Part shown: in pieces, positions 1 to 10,700 of the stretch
Layout: every line of letters begins with the position of its first letter
How positions within the stretch are numbered: the first letter of the stretch is position 1
Assembly: GCA_001662425.1 (NCBI GenBank)
Contig: BDDC01000997.1
Span: 5,185 to 36,268 of the forward strand
DNA: 31,084 nucleotides
Direction: 5' to 3'
DNA from: Chlamydomonas sphaeroides
Taxonomy: Eukaryota > Chlorophyta > Chlorophyceae > Chlamydomonadales > Chlamydomonadaceae
Notes under the pieces: generated by a model
Seen by the model: the letters and a program-made list of their open reading frames with translations, nothing else
Told to the model about the DNA's origin: nothing
Database searches by the model: none
Made by a program: the position numbers and the translations under genes

Positions 1-3000
1 AAGGCGCTGCGCCACCCCAACGGTGAGGCCCGCCGGGCGGCGTGAGGTAGCGCGCGCCTGCGTGTCGTGCCACCTACCTAGCCCTACCTTGGCGCCCGGG
101 TTGGGACGGGAAGCCGAGTGCGCTTGGGCCCGCGAACATGCGGGGTCTGTGGATGTTGCCTGCACCGGGACCATCGTCACTGCTTTCGCAGCCTCTATCC
201 ATTTCAAACCTCCCTCGTCCGCCCCTGCCGGCAACGCCACGCGCTGCACCCACTCCCTCCCCCATCCGCCCTCTTCCCTTCCGCTCCGCCAGTGCTGCGC
301 ACGTACGCGTATGCAGCCATCAGCGCATCGCCGCAGCCGGCGCACAGCTCCCCCGACTCACCACTGGCCACCGGCGGCGCCGCCGGTGCCGGCGACTCGG
401 TCGGCTCCTCTTACTTTGCGGCCGTGTCCTCCTCGGGCGCTCCCACGCCGCCCTGCCGCCACGAACATCACGTGGTGCTTGAGCTGTGCGACGGTGGCAG
501 CCTGAGGGCTTGGCTGGACAAGATATGGCACGCGGGCGGGCCGGAGAAGGGCGGCGCCGCGGCGCTGCCGGGGCCCGGGCCAGCAAGGCCGTGGGTGGTG
601 TCGACGGCGCCGGCTGCCGGGCCCGGCGGGCTGGGTGGTCGGCTCGCGGCGGGGCTGGGGCTGGGGCCCCCCATGGTACAGCTGCCTTGGCCGTGGCAAT
701 CAGCTTCGCGGCTGCCGCCCATACCCAGTGGCGATGGAGGTCTGGGCCCGGACACGGAGGCCGCGCGGGCGGCATTCGAGGCGGCGTTCAGCAAGGCCTC
801 GCGGCGGATCGCCTCGGGGGTGCTCATTAGCGGCGCCGCCGGCCCCTCAAACGGTGGCTGCGCCGCGGCCGCGTCGGCTGTGGCCTCCGCGGCGGCCGCG
901 TCCAACGTCGCCTCCGCCGCTGGCGGCGCGCCCTCGGCCGCACAGGAGGCGATGGCTCTGGCGCTTGCCTCTGTCGCCGAAACAGGCGTCTCGCCCTTCT
1001 CGTCGCTGCACCGGGTGGCGACGGCGCCGTCCCGTCACACGCTGTTGATCCCCATGCAGTCTGGCAGCCCGCCAGACCCATCGGCGGCGGCGGCAGCGGC
1101 GAGCGTCCGCGGCGGCGGCACCGGCAGCCTGGGTTTGGCGACGATGGGGGTCAGCCTGGTGCGGGGCCTATCCCAGCCGTCCATGGCCTCCTCATCGATT
1201 GGGCCATCCCTGACGGGGTCCGTGGTCCCATCTGACCCGTCGTCGGGCCGGCGGTATTGCGCGGTGCCGCCGTCGGCGGCATCGCCGCCATTGTGCAGTC
1301 AGTTGGCTACGACGGCGGTTGACGCGCCGCGGTTCACGAGGCACGCCCAGCCGCCGTCGCCGGGGTCAACGATGGCCGCGTCAGCGCTGCCGGCGGCACT
1401 GACGGGGCTGCTGGCGGCGTCGGCTCTGGCGTCGGCGCCGATGCCGGTGTTGGCCGACCCAGTTGCGGAGGCGGCGGCGGCGCTGCCGTCGGCACCTGCT
1501 GGCCCTGCCGCCGGCGCTATGGTGTCCCCCTTGCGTGGACTGACCCCGGCGCAGGCCGAACAGCTGAAGAAGCTGGGCCTTGCCTGGTTGGTGGACAGCC
1601 CCTCGGCCGCCGGCGTGTCATCGGGGCTCTCCGGCGGCGCCCGTTCATCTGCGGCGCCAGTGCAGGTAAAGGTCGAAACACACGGCGCCAGTGGCATGCT
1701 AACGGCGGCGGTCGACGGCGGCGGCGCGGGCGGCCCGCAGCTGGCGGCAGCAGGTGCGGCGCTAGCTGTCATGTACGGCGCCAGCGCCGCCGACAACGGC
1801 GATGGGAGCTACGTGGCACCTAAGGCCATCTCCGACCCTACCTTCGTAGCTTACGGCAGTACGGCCACCGCCGTTACAGACCTCCACGCGGCCGCAGCTA
1901 CGGCTGCCGCCGCCGCCGCCGCTCCGGCCGAGACAGCACAGGACGCGGCGGCGCCCATGTCCGCGTCGCCGCCGCCGTCGTCGCTGGCTTCTGGCGCCGG
2001 CGGCCTTGCTTCTGGCGGCGGCGGCACCACGGCCAGCGCCGTGGGCAGCGGCGCGTCGGGGCTGGAGATGGTGAGCGGGCTGCCGCGGCAGCAGCTGCCG
2101 ACGGCGGAGCAGGTCATGCAGTGGACGACCACGGCCTCTGCGTCGGCGCAGCTGGGCGGCGTGGTGCCCGTGGGCGCACACATGGGCCACGTGCAGTCCA
2201 TGATGCATCGCCAGGGCAGCAGCCAGCACCTGGGCTCGGTGGCGACCCACGCCAGCCTGTACGGCGGCGGGTACGGCGACGACCACGGCGGTCTCACGGC
2301 CCGCGAGGGGCAGGTGGGCCGGGCGGCGGGGTGGTGCCGGTGGGATGGTGCAGTGCTGGCGGCCTATGTTGCGCGCAGTGCATGGCTGGAGGTTGCGTGT
2401 GGTCAGCTTGGGATGTGCTTGCGGTGGAGTGGGAACAGCTTGGGATGTGCGAGGGATGGGATTGCCTTTGATGCGTCATGCCCGTTGCCCTCGTCCGCAG
2501 CTCAACACCAACCATCACTACGTCATCCTGGATGACGTCGACGATGGCGACGATACCGTCGGCACCACCGGCGGCGCACCCGACTACAGCGGCTCGCCCT
2601 TCGGCACCGCCGGCGCCGTCGCTGCCGGGAGCGCCTCCGGCACCAACATCGGCGGCATGAGCGGCAGCGACTCTGACGGCGGCATGTTGTTCACCGGCCT
2701 TCGCATGGGCCAGCCGCTCAAACGGCTCGACGAGTGCAGCGAGCGACAGAGCTCGAGCCGCACCGGCACGCTCGGTACGGCAGGTACGGGCACGTACACG
2801 GTCGGCATGACGGACGGCACGACGGGCACGGGTACATACGGAGTGCGGCCAAGGTGGCAGCGGAACAGCGTACCGCGCGGCTTGGGCGGCGGCGACGGGG
2901 CGCTGTCGTCATCGCAGCGAGGGGCGTCGTCGTCGGAGGCTCGGCCGCCGGTGGGCGCTCTGGCGGAGGTGTCCCTGCGGGAGGTGGAGGAGGTGGAGGC

Positions 3001-5965
3001 GGACGAGGCGGCGGCAGCCAACGCCACGGCGGAGACCAATGCCACGGCAGGGACCGACAAGGCAGCGGAGGTGGACGAGGCTGCCGGCAGAGGGCTGGCG
3101 GCAGCGGCGGCGGCCGCCGCGCGGCCCTTTGAGCACAGCGCCGGCGCCGCGAGCGCAAGCCGGAACGCGTTTGTGGCGGCGGACGCCGCGCCGGCGGCGG
3201 CTCCCCTAGACCCGATGTCGATGGCCTATGCCTCGCCCTTCACGCGCTGGGCTGCGCCACCTGAGGCCCTGCCGCCGCCCTCATTGCCGGTGGCGTTTTG
3301 CTCAGCGCCGCCGCCTCCCGCCGCCGCACCCGCCACGGAGGTCGCCGCAGCGTCCATCGTGACTGCGCCGGCAGGGCAGGTGCAGGCGTCGACGGCAGAG
3401 ACGCTGACGGCGCGGCTGGGCCTCTTTTCCGCCGCGCAAGCCCCGGTTGTCAGAACCTCGTCGCTCACCGGATCCGAGTGTGACGCAGGCTTAGTCAACA
3501 GGGCAGCCAACCGCCGGGCCATGCAGATGGTCAATTCCATCCTGCGTCGCAGCGCCGGCAAGCCTGACGGTAGCGAGGCCAGCAGGGCCGGCGGCAGCGG
3601 CGCCGGCGGCAGCGGGGTCGGCAGCGGCGCCGGCGCCTCCGAGTCGGCGCCGCCGCCGCTGTCGGCGGGCCAGCTGCGTCACCTGGTGATTGCGCTGGAA
3701 TGTCTGGCGGAGGTGGCGGCGGCGCTGTCGTACCTCCACGCCAAGGGCATGGTGCACGGGGTGAGCCGGCGGTCGGGGAGTTGTAGGGGTGAAGCGTGTG
3801 TGTGTGGGTGCTGGCATGTGCGCGCGGACACAGCGGCCCGGCTCCGGCTCGCTGAGTGTTTGGCCTCACGTGTGCTCGGCGGGCTGCTGTCTGACGTTCA
3901 CAAGCGGTCCCTGCCCGTGACGCTATGCCTGCCCTGACCCTGACGCCGCTGACACAGGATGTTAAGAGCGGCAACGTGCTGCTTAAGTTGGAGCCGCGGG
4001 ACCCGATCAAGGGCTTTGTGCTCAAGGTGGGGCGCCGGCGCAACCCCAGTGTCGTGTGCGCATCGTACTTCGTCCCTGAAGACCCTGTGGCTGTGCCTCG
4101 GCCGCACCTTGAGTTGTGTGTATTCTGCCGTGCACATTGCGCATGACAGGGGCTTCCGCGCTCCCGGGGTGGGATACGGCGGGCTGGGGAGAGGAAGCGC
4201 GCGGCCAGGTGTCCGTGGGCTGGTGGCGCGGCCAGCGTAGAGCACCCACGCATAGCGTGGCCCTCGATCCTCACCCACCGCCCCGCCACGGGTTCCCTGC
4301 CCTGCCTCCCGAAGCAGGTGGCGGACTTCGGCTTCGCGAGGTGCGCTGCAGCCGGGCACGGGCGCGGGGCTGTGGCGCAGGCGCGCGCCCTCGCGCAGTG
4401 GGCGAAGCGATGGAGAGCCCGCCCTTAAATGTCAAAGGCCATCCCAACGTACCTGCGCTGCACCTGCTGCTCGCCGCGGCGGCCCCCATGTTGTGTAACC
4501 GACGTATGCTTCCTTGCCCCTTTCCCCGCCGCCCCCAGGACGCTGGAGCACGGCTCCTTCACCTACCTGTCGCGCCCCACCGGCACGCTCGCCTACCTGT
4601 CCCCCGAGCTCCTCACGCGCCACCGCCAGTCCTCGGCAGCGGACATGGTGCGTGCCGCATGGAGGCGGGCGGGGTTCCCTGGGACGTCAGGGCGCCCCAA
4701 AATGGCGTTGCCGCCCAGGAGGGGCCCGCTTCTGCCGCGCCCATGCCCTGCGCAGCAGGTCCTGCTGCTGCCTCGGCCACCAATCCCCGCCACGCCCACG
4801 CTCGGTCATGACGCCGTCCTGCTGCTGCTGCTGTGCCCGCCTCTGCCGCCGCTGCCCCGCAGTACGCGTTTGGGCTGCTGGCGTGGGAGACGCTGACCAC
4901 GCAGCCGCTGTTCCGAGGCATGGCCGCCGCACAGGTAGGCGCCATGCACAGGGCGGGGCGGTCCCGTCCGTCGCAACCCCCTTGCCGTCGCCTGTGCTGA
5001 CGGAACGCCTAGCCGGCCGCTGGCGACACCCCGGGCGACGGCCACGGGACGCCCTGGCTGTCCGCGGCGCGCCTACCGCCGCCATTCCTGCGGCCCCGTT
5101 GGGCACGCGCGTCAGCGGGAGCGAGGGCTGGTTTGGCCTCTGCACCGGGGTCCTTCCTTCTCCATGCCGCCGCCGCTCCCACCACACACACGCGGGGTGC
5201 TGTGCCGCGTGTGGGGTTCTGTGCTACCTAACACTGGAACACACGCGGGCTGGGCCGGGACTCGGGGTCCTTGCGGGCGCTCCTGGTTGGGCTTCCTTCC
5301 GCACTGGCGCACCTAACCACTGCATTCCCTCTACGCACGGCCGGCGCGCCATTCTCCCTTGTGCTGGTTTTGTCTTACAATTATACTTATACTTATTTCT
5401 GAACACACCCCGCCCTCCCGGCCCACTGCTCCACCCCCACCGCCACGCGACGCCGCACTGTGACACGCGACGCCGCACTGCAGCATGCGCTTGCAAGCCA
5501 GAAACACACACACCTGCATGCGACTCGCTGTCCCTCGGTGCCCAACCTCTGGCCCCACCTCGCGGCGCCCCCAACCCCCCGCAGCTGCTGTACACCAAGA
5601 CCAAGAACGCCGACTGGCTCCACCTGGCGTGGCCCGACTGGCTACCGCCCGACGTGCGCAGCCTGGCGAGGCACTGCAGCGAGTACCAGCCGGGCGCGCG
5701 GCTCACGGCGGCGCAGGCGGTGGAGACGCTGGCCGCACTGCGGGGCCGTTACAAGGTGCGGGGGAAAGGGGAAGGGGCCAGGCGCGGCGGCCGTGTACGC
5801 GCCTGCGCGCAGGGGCTGCTCTCCGCTGCGGCCTCAAGCGACGCGCTGACCGGCCGTTTGCCGCTGTTGGTCCCGGCCACGCAGGCGCTGCTGGAGCAGC
5901 AGTCGCTCGTGGGGCGTGGGAACAGCGAGATCGAGATTGAGCCGCACCCTGCCTCGTACGAATGA
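1..5965 (+). CDS. Ser/Thr protein kinase (5' end outside the window), with a giant insert in the catalytic domain
   Basis: Exons: 1-22, 293-2313, 2501-3760, 3958-4026, 4318-4340, 4539-4647, 4863-4934, 5585-5755, 5885-5965 (1275 codons plus stop, all phases match). Kinase landmarks appear in order. RHPNVLRTYAYA follows the alpha-C region. HHVVLELCDGGSLRAWLDK is the hinge and alpha-D. LSYLHAKGMVHG joins DVKSGNVLLK across an intron as the catalytic loop. VADFGFAR is the magnesium loop, GTLAYLSPELL the APE-like end of the activation segment, YAFGLLAWE helix F. The catalytic Asp, Lys and Asn and the DFG Asp are kept, but the usual HRD reads HGD, so this is a non-RD kinase. The ATP-binding Gly loop and beta-3 Lys lie left of the window. 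Roughly residues 90-1068 of the visible part are an Ala/Gly/Ser-rich insert between alpha-D and alpha-E. It is probably a soluble Ser/Thr kinase of TKL/MAPKKK-like type; the subfamily and substrate cannot be told from sequence alone. Confidence 0.9.
5214..5245 (+). repeat. Dispersed intronic repeat, family 2, copy in the kinase gene
   Basis: This 32-bp segment, which includes CTACCTAACACTGGAACAC, lies in the kinase intron 4935-5584. It matches 8726-8757 in the oxidoreductase gene at 31 of 32 positions. About 120 bp further on, at 5368-5404, the same intron holds an unusually AT-rich patch (TTATACTTATACTTA). It may be the remnant of a small mobile element. Confidence 0.7.
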
Positions 5966-6431
5966 GGCTGCTCGGCGCGCCTGCTCGGCGGCGGTGCAGC
6001 GTCTCAGCCGTCGGGAGCGACCGCCGCCGAGCGAGGTCGCGGCGCCGATTGCATGCGGCACATGGCGGCGAGGGCTGCGCGCAGCCTCGTACCTACCCTT
6101 CCGGGTAGACCTCTGCTGTCGTCGTACCCCGCAATTTCACATGAATGGCACCAGCGGCACCGCGCGGCATACCGGTATGGGCAAAAGCATGGCAGGGCGG
6201 GGCGGGACGGGGCCGGCCCGGTGCTGGTCCCAGCCATGCTGGCCTCGTTGGCGTCTCCCGGTACGGGATGATGTTGTAGGAGAGCGGGAGAGAGAGAGCG
6301 GCTGAGTGTGGTGGGGTTGCGCCAGGCTGGTGCGGCACCGCTTTGCGGGCCGCAGGATGGGCGATGTTGTCGCTGGTGCTGTGCCTGTGCTGGTTCCGTG
6401 GCGGAGCGTGACGTTTGGGCTCCGCAAGTTT

Positions 6432-6565
6432 CACATCGCATTCGCTGTCGTACTAGAGGTGAAAGCCGCCGGCAGGTTGTGGTTTCCCGCTCCTGCGGTT
6501 AGTGAGTAGGCGTTTCGCGCTGGTGCGCCATGTGCTGCACATCACATTCACCATTCTACTAGAGG
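6432..6565. repeat. Degenerate direct repeat, two copies about 106 bp apart
   Basis: CACATCGCATTCGC at 6432 recurs as CACATCACATTCAC at 6538. In both copies a few bases later comes TACTAGAGG followed by TGA or CGA. A weaker partial match, CGCAATTTCACAT, lies near 6129. No inverted ends or coding capacity are visible. Confidence 0.5.
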
Positions 6566-6649
6566 CGATGATGCCGTTGCCTACGTCGACACGGCACCCA
6601 ACGCCTGTGTCGGGTCATAGTCGCAAGGCAAGGCAGGCAGGCGGGTTTG

Positions 6650-6686
6650 GCGGATGGCGGCGCCACGCCGCGGCGCCGCCATCCGC
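6650..6686. repeat. Perfect inverted repeat (15-bp stem, 7-nt loop)
   Basis: GCGGATGGCGGCGCC (6650-6664) pairs perfectly with GGCGCCGCCATCCGC (6672-6686) around the loop ACGCCGC. The stem is very GC-rich and would fold strongly in RNA from either strand. It lies about 690 bp past the kinase stop and about 1.06 kb before the next start codon. Its function is unknown. Confidence 0.8.
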
Positions 6687-7747
6687 TTACGACCGCACCG
6701 CTCGCCCGCAATGCGAATCCTGAACGAAATCTGGTTTGTGTGTATGCTGTGCTATGTTGCACGGACATTAAGCAAGCGACAGAGAGAATGTGCTTACGAA
6801 GGCCCCCATGGACGGCGGTGACGCGGTTGTGTTGGTAGGTGCCCTAGAGGTGCTGAGCGGCTGCGAGGCTGCGCCAAGGTGTCGGGGTGCTCGTTGGCGC
6901 GCATCCGGCATGTGGGAAGTTGGACGTCGTGTAGGTCCTGACTCTCAGGTAGGCACGACGCCTTGCGCTATACGTGTGCATGTGCGCGGCCTCCAGCTGA
7001 GCACGTTCGTAGGCCACAGCGACGCGGCTCGCTGTCTCGCCGAGAGCGGCGGCCGCGCGCTAGTGCAGCGGGGGCCGGTGCATTGGGTCGCTGAGCACCG
7101 TAGCAGCAATGCACTGCCCCCGGCCGTCGCGCTAGCGCCGATGCTGATAATTGTGACTGTCAACGCACGGCGTAGCTAGTATTCTTGTTGCTGCCATATC
7201 TCTTGTGGGGTAGGTAGCCGAACGAATGAGCGCCACATGACCGGCTTGAGCCAAGGGACGCGCTCGCGTGGGGCCCTCATCGTTTGTCTGTTGGATTTCG
7301 TGCATTACTCTTCGGTCGCAGCCTCCTGGGCAGGGCCTGGGGACGGTGAGCCGTCACGGGCGGGGCGCGTGTGTTTGGCGGCTGCGCGTGTGCCACTCGC
7401 ACGAGCCATGCTTGCCAAGTGCCGCGCATACCGCGCGTACTGTAGATCACCACGTCTCTATGCTGTGCGGGCGTACGCCCTGTCGCCGGCCATCATGTCA
7501 GCGTCACGGCCGACCAGGGACGACGAGCATGGGAAGGGCAGTAAGGGTTCGTGTGGCCATTGCAGGGTCCATGGGTCGATCGCCGTAACCATTCAACAAT
7601 AGTCCGTGTCGCCTCCGACGCATCGACAGAATGGTTGCCCGCTAACGCGTTGAACCAAATAACGCTGCAAACCGTGGTTGCAAGACAGACGAGGAACAAT
7701 AGCAACAATATACCTGCGTGTGCAATAGCTGAAAACTACGGCGCAGA

Positions 7748-10700
7748 ATGCTTCCAGCGTGTCGCTGGGCGCCGCCGCGCGCAGGCAGCCACGGAATACT
7801 GCTCCGCATGGTCGCGGCGCAGCGCCGGACAGTTCATCAGCGGCCATCAGCGACCGTCAACGACAACGTTGAAAGCAGCTCGGCGCCGCATGTGACGGTC
7901 GTGGGAGGCGGCGCGGCCGGGCTGACTGCGGCATTCTATGCGGCGGAGCACGGAGCACGGGTGCGTGGACGGACCTGGGACCTCACACGGCGCGCCGCAG
8001 CGGACCAGCGGACCGCGGCGAGGAACGCCGCGCTCGGGGTTCAATGGGGGAAAGGCCAGGGAATGCAGCAGGGTTATGCCCGCGCCGCGCGGGGGGCCCG
8101 GCAGCCCAAGGGCAGCCATGACGGGCCCGTGCTCGGGGGTGCACCGCGAGCGCCGGGGGCCGCCGCCTCCGGCCGCGACCCGGGGGGTACCCTATCCACC
8201 TCGGGCGCCTCGGGGCCGTAGCTGCCGTAGCCGCCGCAGCTACAGCGCCGGCGCCCCGGCGCCTGCGTGGAGGGGGGGGGGCGGCGGAGGGGCCGCGCCA
8301 CGCCGACCAGCAGCGCCGTGCTGTGGCTGCGGAGCACCTTGCCCTTCCCCATCCATTCCCCCTCTTCCCTCGCTTCCCCAGGTAACGGTCCTGGAGCGCA
8401 CCCGGGAGGCGGGCAAGAAGATCCTCATGTCGGGCGGCACTCGCTGGTGGGGGGCGGAGGCCGGGGAGAGGGCGGGGTACGTGTCGAGCCAGGGTGCTGG
8501 CAGCGGTCTGGGGCGCGGGCAGAGAGGCACAGGCTGTCAAAGGTTTGGAGAGGAGATGGCGGCTGTCATACGTCGCTGTCACACGTTTCACCGCATTACG
8601 TTCCTTACGAATGAACACACGCGCTCTCCTCCTGCCCCGGCAACGGCAACGTGCTGCCCCGGGGTGGTGGGCCTGCTGCCGCATCCGTCTTCACCTAACA
8701 CTTGAACACACGTTCTAACACTGTAGGGTTCTGTTCTACCTAACACTGGAACACACGTTCTAACACTGGAACACTTCCCTCCCCCCTCCCTCCCCCCACC
8801 CCCTCCCCCCAGCAACGTGCTGCCCGAGGTGGTGGACCTGGCCACGGACTTTTTCTCCGATAGCCCGCCTTCCGCGGTGAGGGCCGTCTTCGCGTCATGG
8901 AACCTGGACCTGTGCAAGGCGTGGTGAGTCACGGGCGGGCGGGCGGGCGGGCGGGGCGTTGAGGCGAGGGTCAAGCCCTGCAGGAGGAAGAGGCGCGCCC
9001 CAGCTCCGCTGCGGTAGCTGCAGCCGGATGCGCTACGGTGGGCTCCCTGTCCGCCGCCCCTCCCTCGCATGCCCCGCCGCTACTGAGCCCGCGGCCTCCG
9101 GCTAGCCGCGTGGCGTGAGCCCCTCGCCCGCCGCTCCCACTCCCGATCCCTGCACCGCGGACCCTCCCACCCGGCCACGCTCACAGGCTGGAGGACCCCT
9201 ACTGGGGCGTTGGCCTGGACCTGGTGCTGGAGGAGGAGACGCGCAAGTACTTCCCCGCCAGCAACAGCGGCCGCGAGGTGGGGCCGTGGAGGAGGCGGAG
9301 GGGGCCGAGCGGGAGGGCAAGCTAGGACCCGGCAGGCGGGCAGGCAGGCGGCCCGCTCCTGTGGGGGCCACGGGCCGCCTGCTTGTGCAGCGCGGCGCAG
9401 CGGCACTTGCCGTCGGCACGCTCGCCGCCCTCGCACAGTCATGCGTGGTGGCGGGCGCACACCCCGAAGGCCGACCTCCCCTGCGTGGCAGCCTGTCCCG
9501 GCTCGGCACGAACCCACCCCCGACCCCTTTCCCCACCCGCCCCCTGCCTCCACCGCCACACCTGCCCTGTGCCCTCGCCCCCGCCCAGGTCCGTGACCGC
9601 CTCGTGGCCGCCTGCCTGGCCCGTGGGGTAACCTTCAGGTGCGCTTCCTGCACGGGAGGGGCTGCGTGTACGGCCTTGTACGGCCTTGTACGGCAACGCA
9701 CACGAACAGGCATTCGGCCTAATCGTTGCGGTACGGCGCTGTCACGCGCAGGTACGACGCCAGCGTGGAGGGGCTGCAGCCGCTGCTGCCGCCAACATCA
9801 GCACCAGCGGCGGCGGCGGCGCCGGGTGACGTGGCGCCGGCCGCGTCGTCGGCAGCGGACCCGGCCGGGACACAGGCCGAGGGCGAGGGCGAAGGCGATG
9901 CTGAGGCCAGGCGAGCCAGCGGTGCCGCCGCGGGCACGTCAGGCGGCGGCAAGCGCAGCCGCAAGGGCCGCGGCCCGCGGCCGCCGGGCGAGGCGACGCC
10001 GGCGGACGGCGCGCGCCCGGGCGAGGCCGGGCCCGGAGGCGACTCCCCTGCAGTCCCCACGCGGTGGCTGTGTCGGCTGCAGGACGGCAGCCAGCACGAG
10101 ACCGACAAGCTGGTGGGCGTGGGCGGGCGGGGCTCGGGCGGGGCTGGGCAGGGTTAGTGTGCATGGCCGGCGCCCATGCTGGCGTGTGCTCGCGGACAGC
10201 CCTCCCGGTGGTGGCCAGGCCAAACAGCCCTGACAACACCACACCACGGCACGCTCTCTTTCGCGCGCGCCGGGCCCCTGCAGGCCTCCCCTGCCCCCAC
10301 ACTGCCATGCACCCATCGCCCCCGCCCCCCGCCCCCGGCCCCCGCCCCCCGCCCCCCGCCCCCGNNNNNNNNNNNNNNNNNNNNNNNNNNNNNNNNNNNN
10401 NNNNNNNNNNNNNNNNNNNNNNNNNNNNNNNNNNNNNNNNNNNNNNNNNNNNNNNNNNNNNNNNNNNNNNNNNNNNNNNNNNNNNNNNNNNNNNNNNNNN
10501 NNNNNNNNNNNNNNNNNNNNNNNNNNNNNNNNNNNNNNNNNNNNNNNNNNNNNNNNNNNNNNNNNNNNNNNNNNNNNNNNNNNNNNNNNNNNNNNNNNNN
10601 NNNNNNNNNNNNNNNNNNNNNNNNNNNNNNNNNNNNNNNNNNNNNNNNNNNNNNNNNNNNNNNNNNNNNNNNNNNNNNNNNNNNNNNNNNNNNNNNNNNN

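Larger units (their letters stand above)
5966..7747. other. Spacer between the kinase and oxidoreductase genes
   Basis: No gene with recognisable protein motifs is seen here. The left part should hold the kinase 3' UTR and the right part the oxidoreductase promoter and 5' UTR. I found no TGTAA, the usual polyadenylation signal of volvocine algae. The region holds a degenerate repeat (6432-6565) and a perfect hairpin (6650-6686), listed separately. Short open frames such as 6790-7179 show nothing recognisable. Confidence 0.6.

Noticed and set aside
118..292. Extension of kinase exon 2 leftwards to an ATG at 118
   Set aside because: The intron 23-292 joins RHPN to VLRTYAYA in phase, as expected for a kinase domain; the upstream translation is not kinase-like.
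5368..5404. AT-rich patch in a kinase intron as a promoter or transposon end
   Set aside because: No terminal inverted repeats, coding remnants or paired second end were visible, so it is only mentioned with the neighbouring repeat.
6790..7179. Open frame of 129 codons in the spacer before the oxidoreductase gene
   Set aside because: It has no ATG at its start, no recognisable motif and the composition of random GC-rich sequence.
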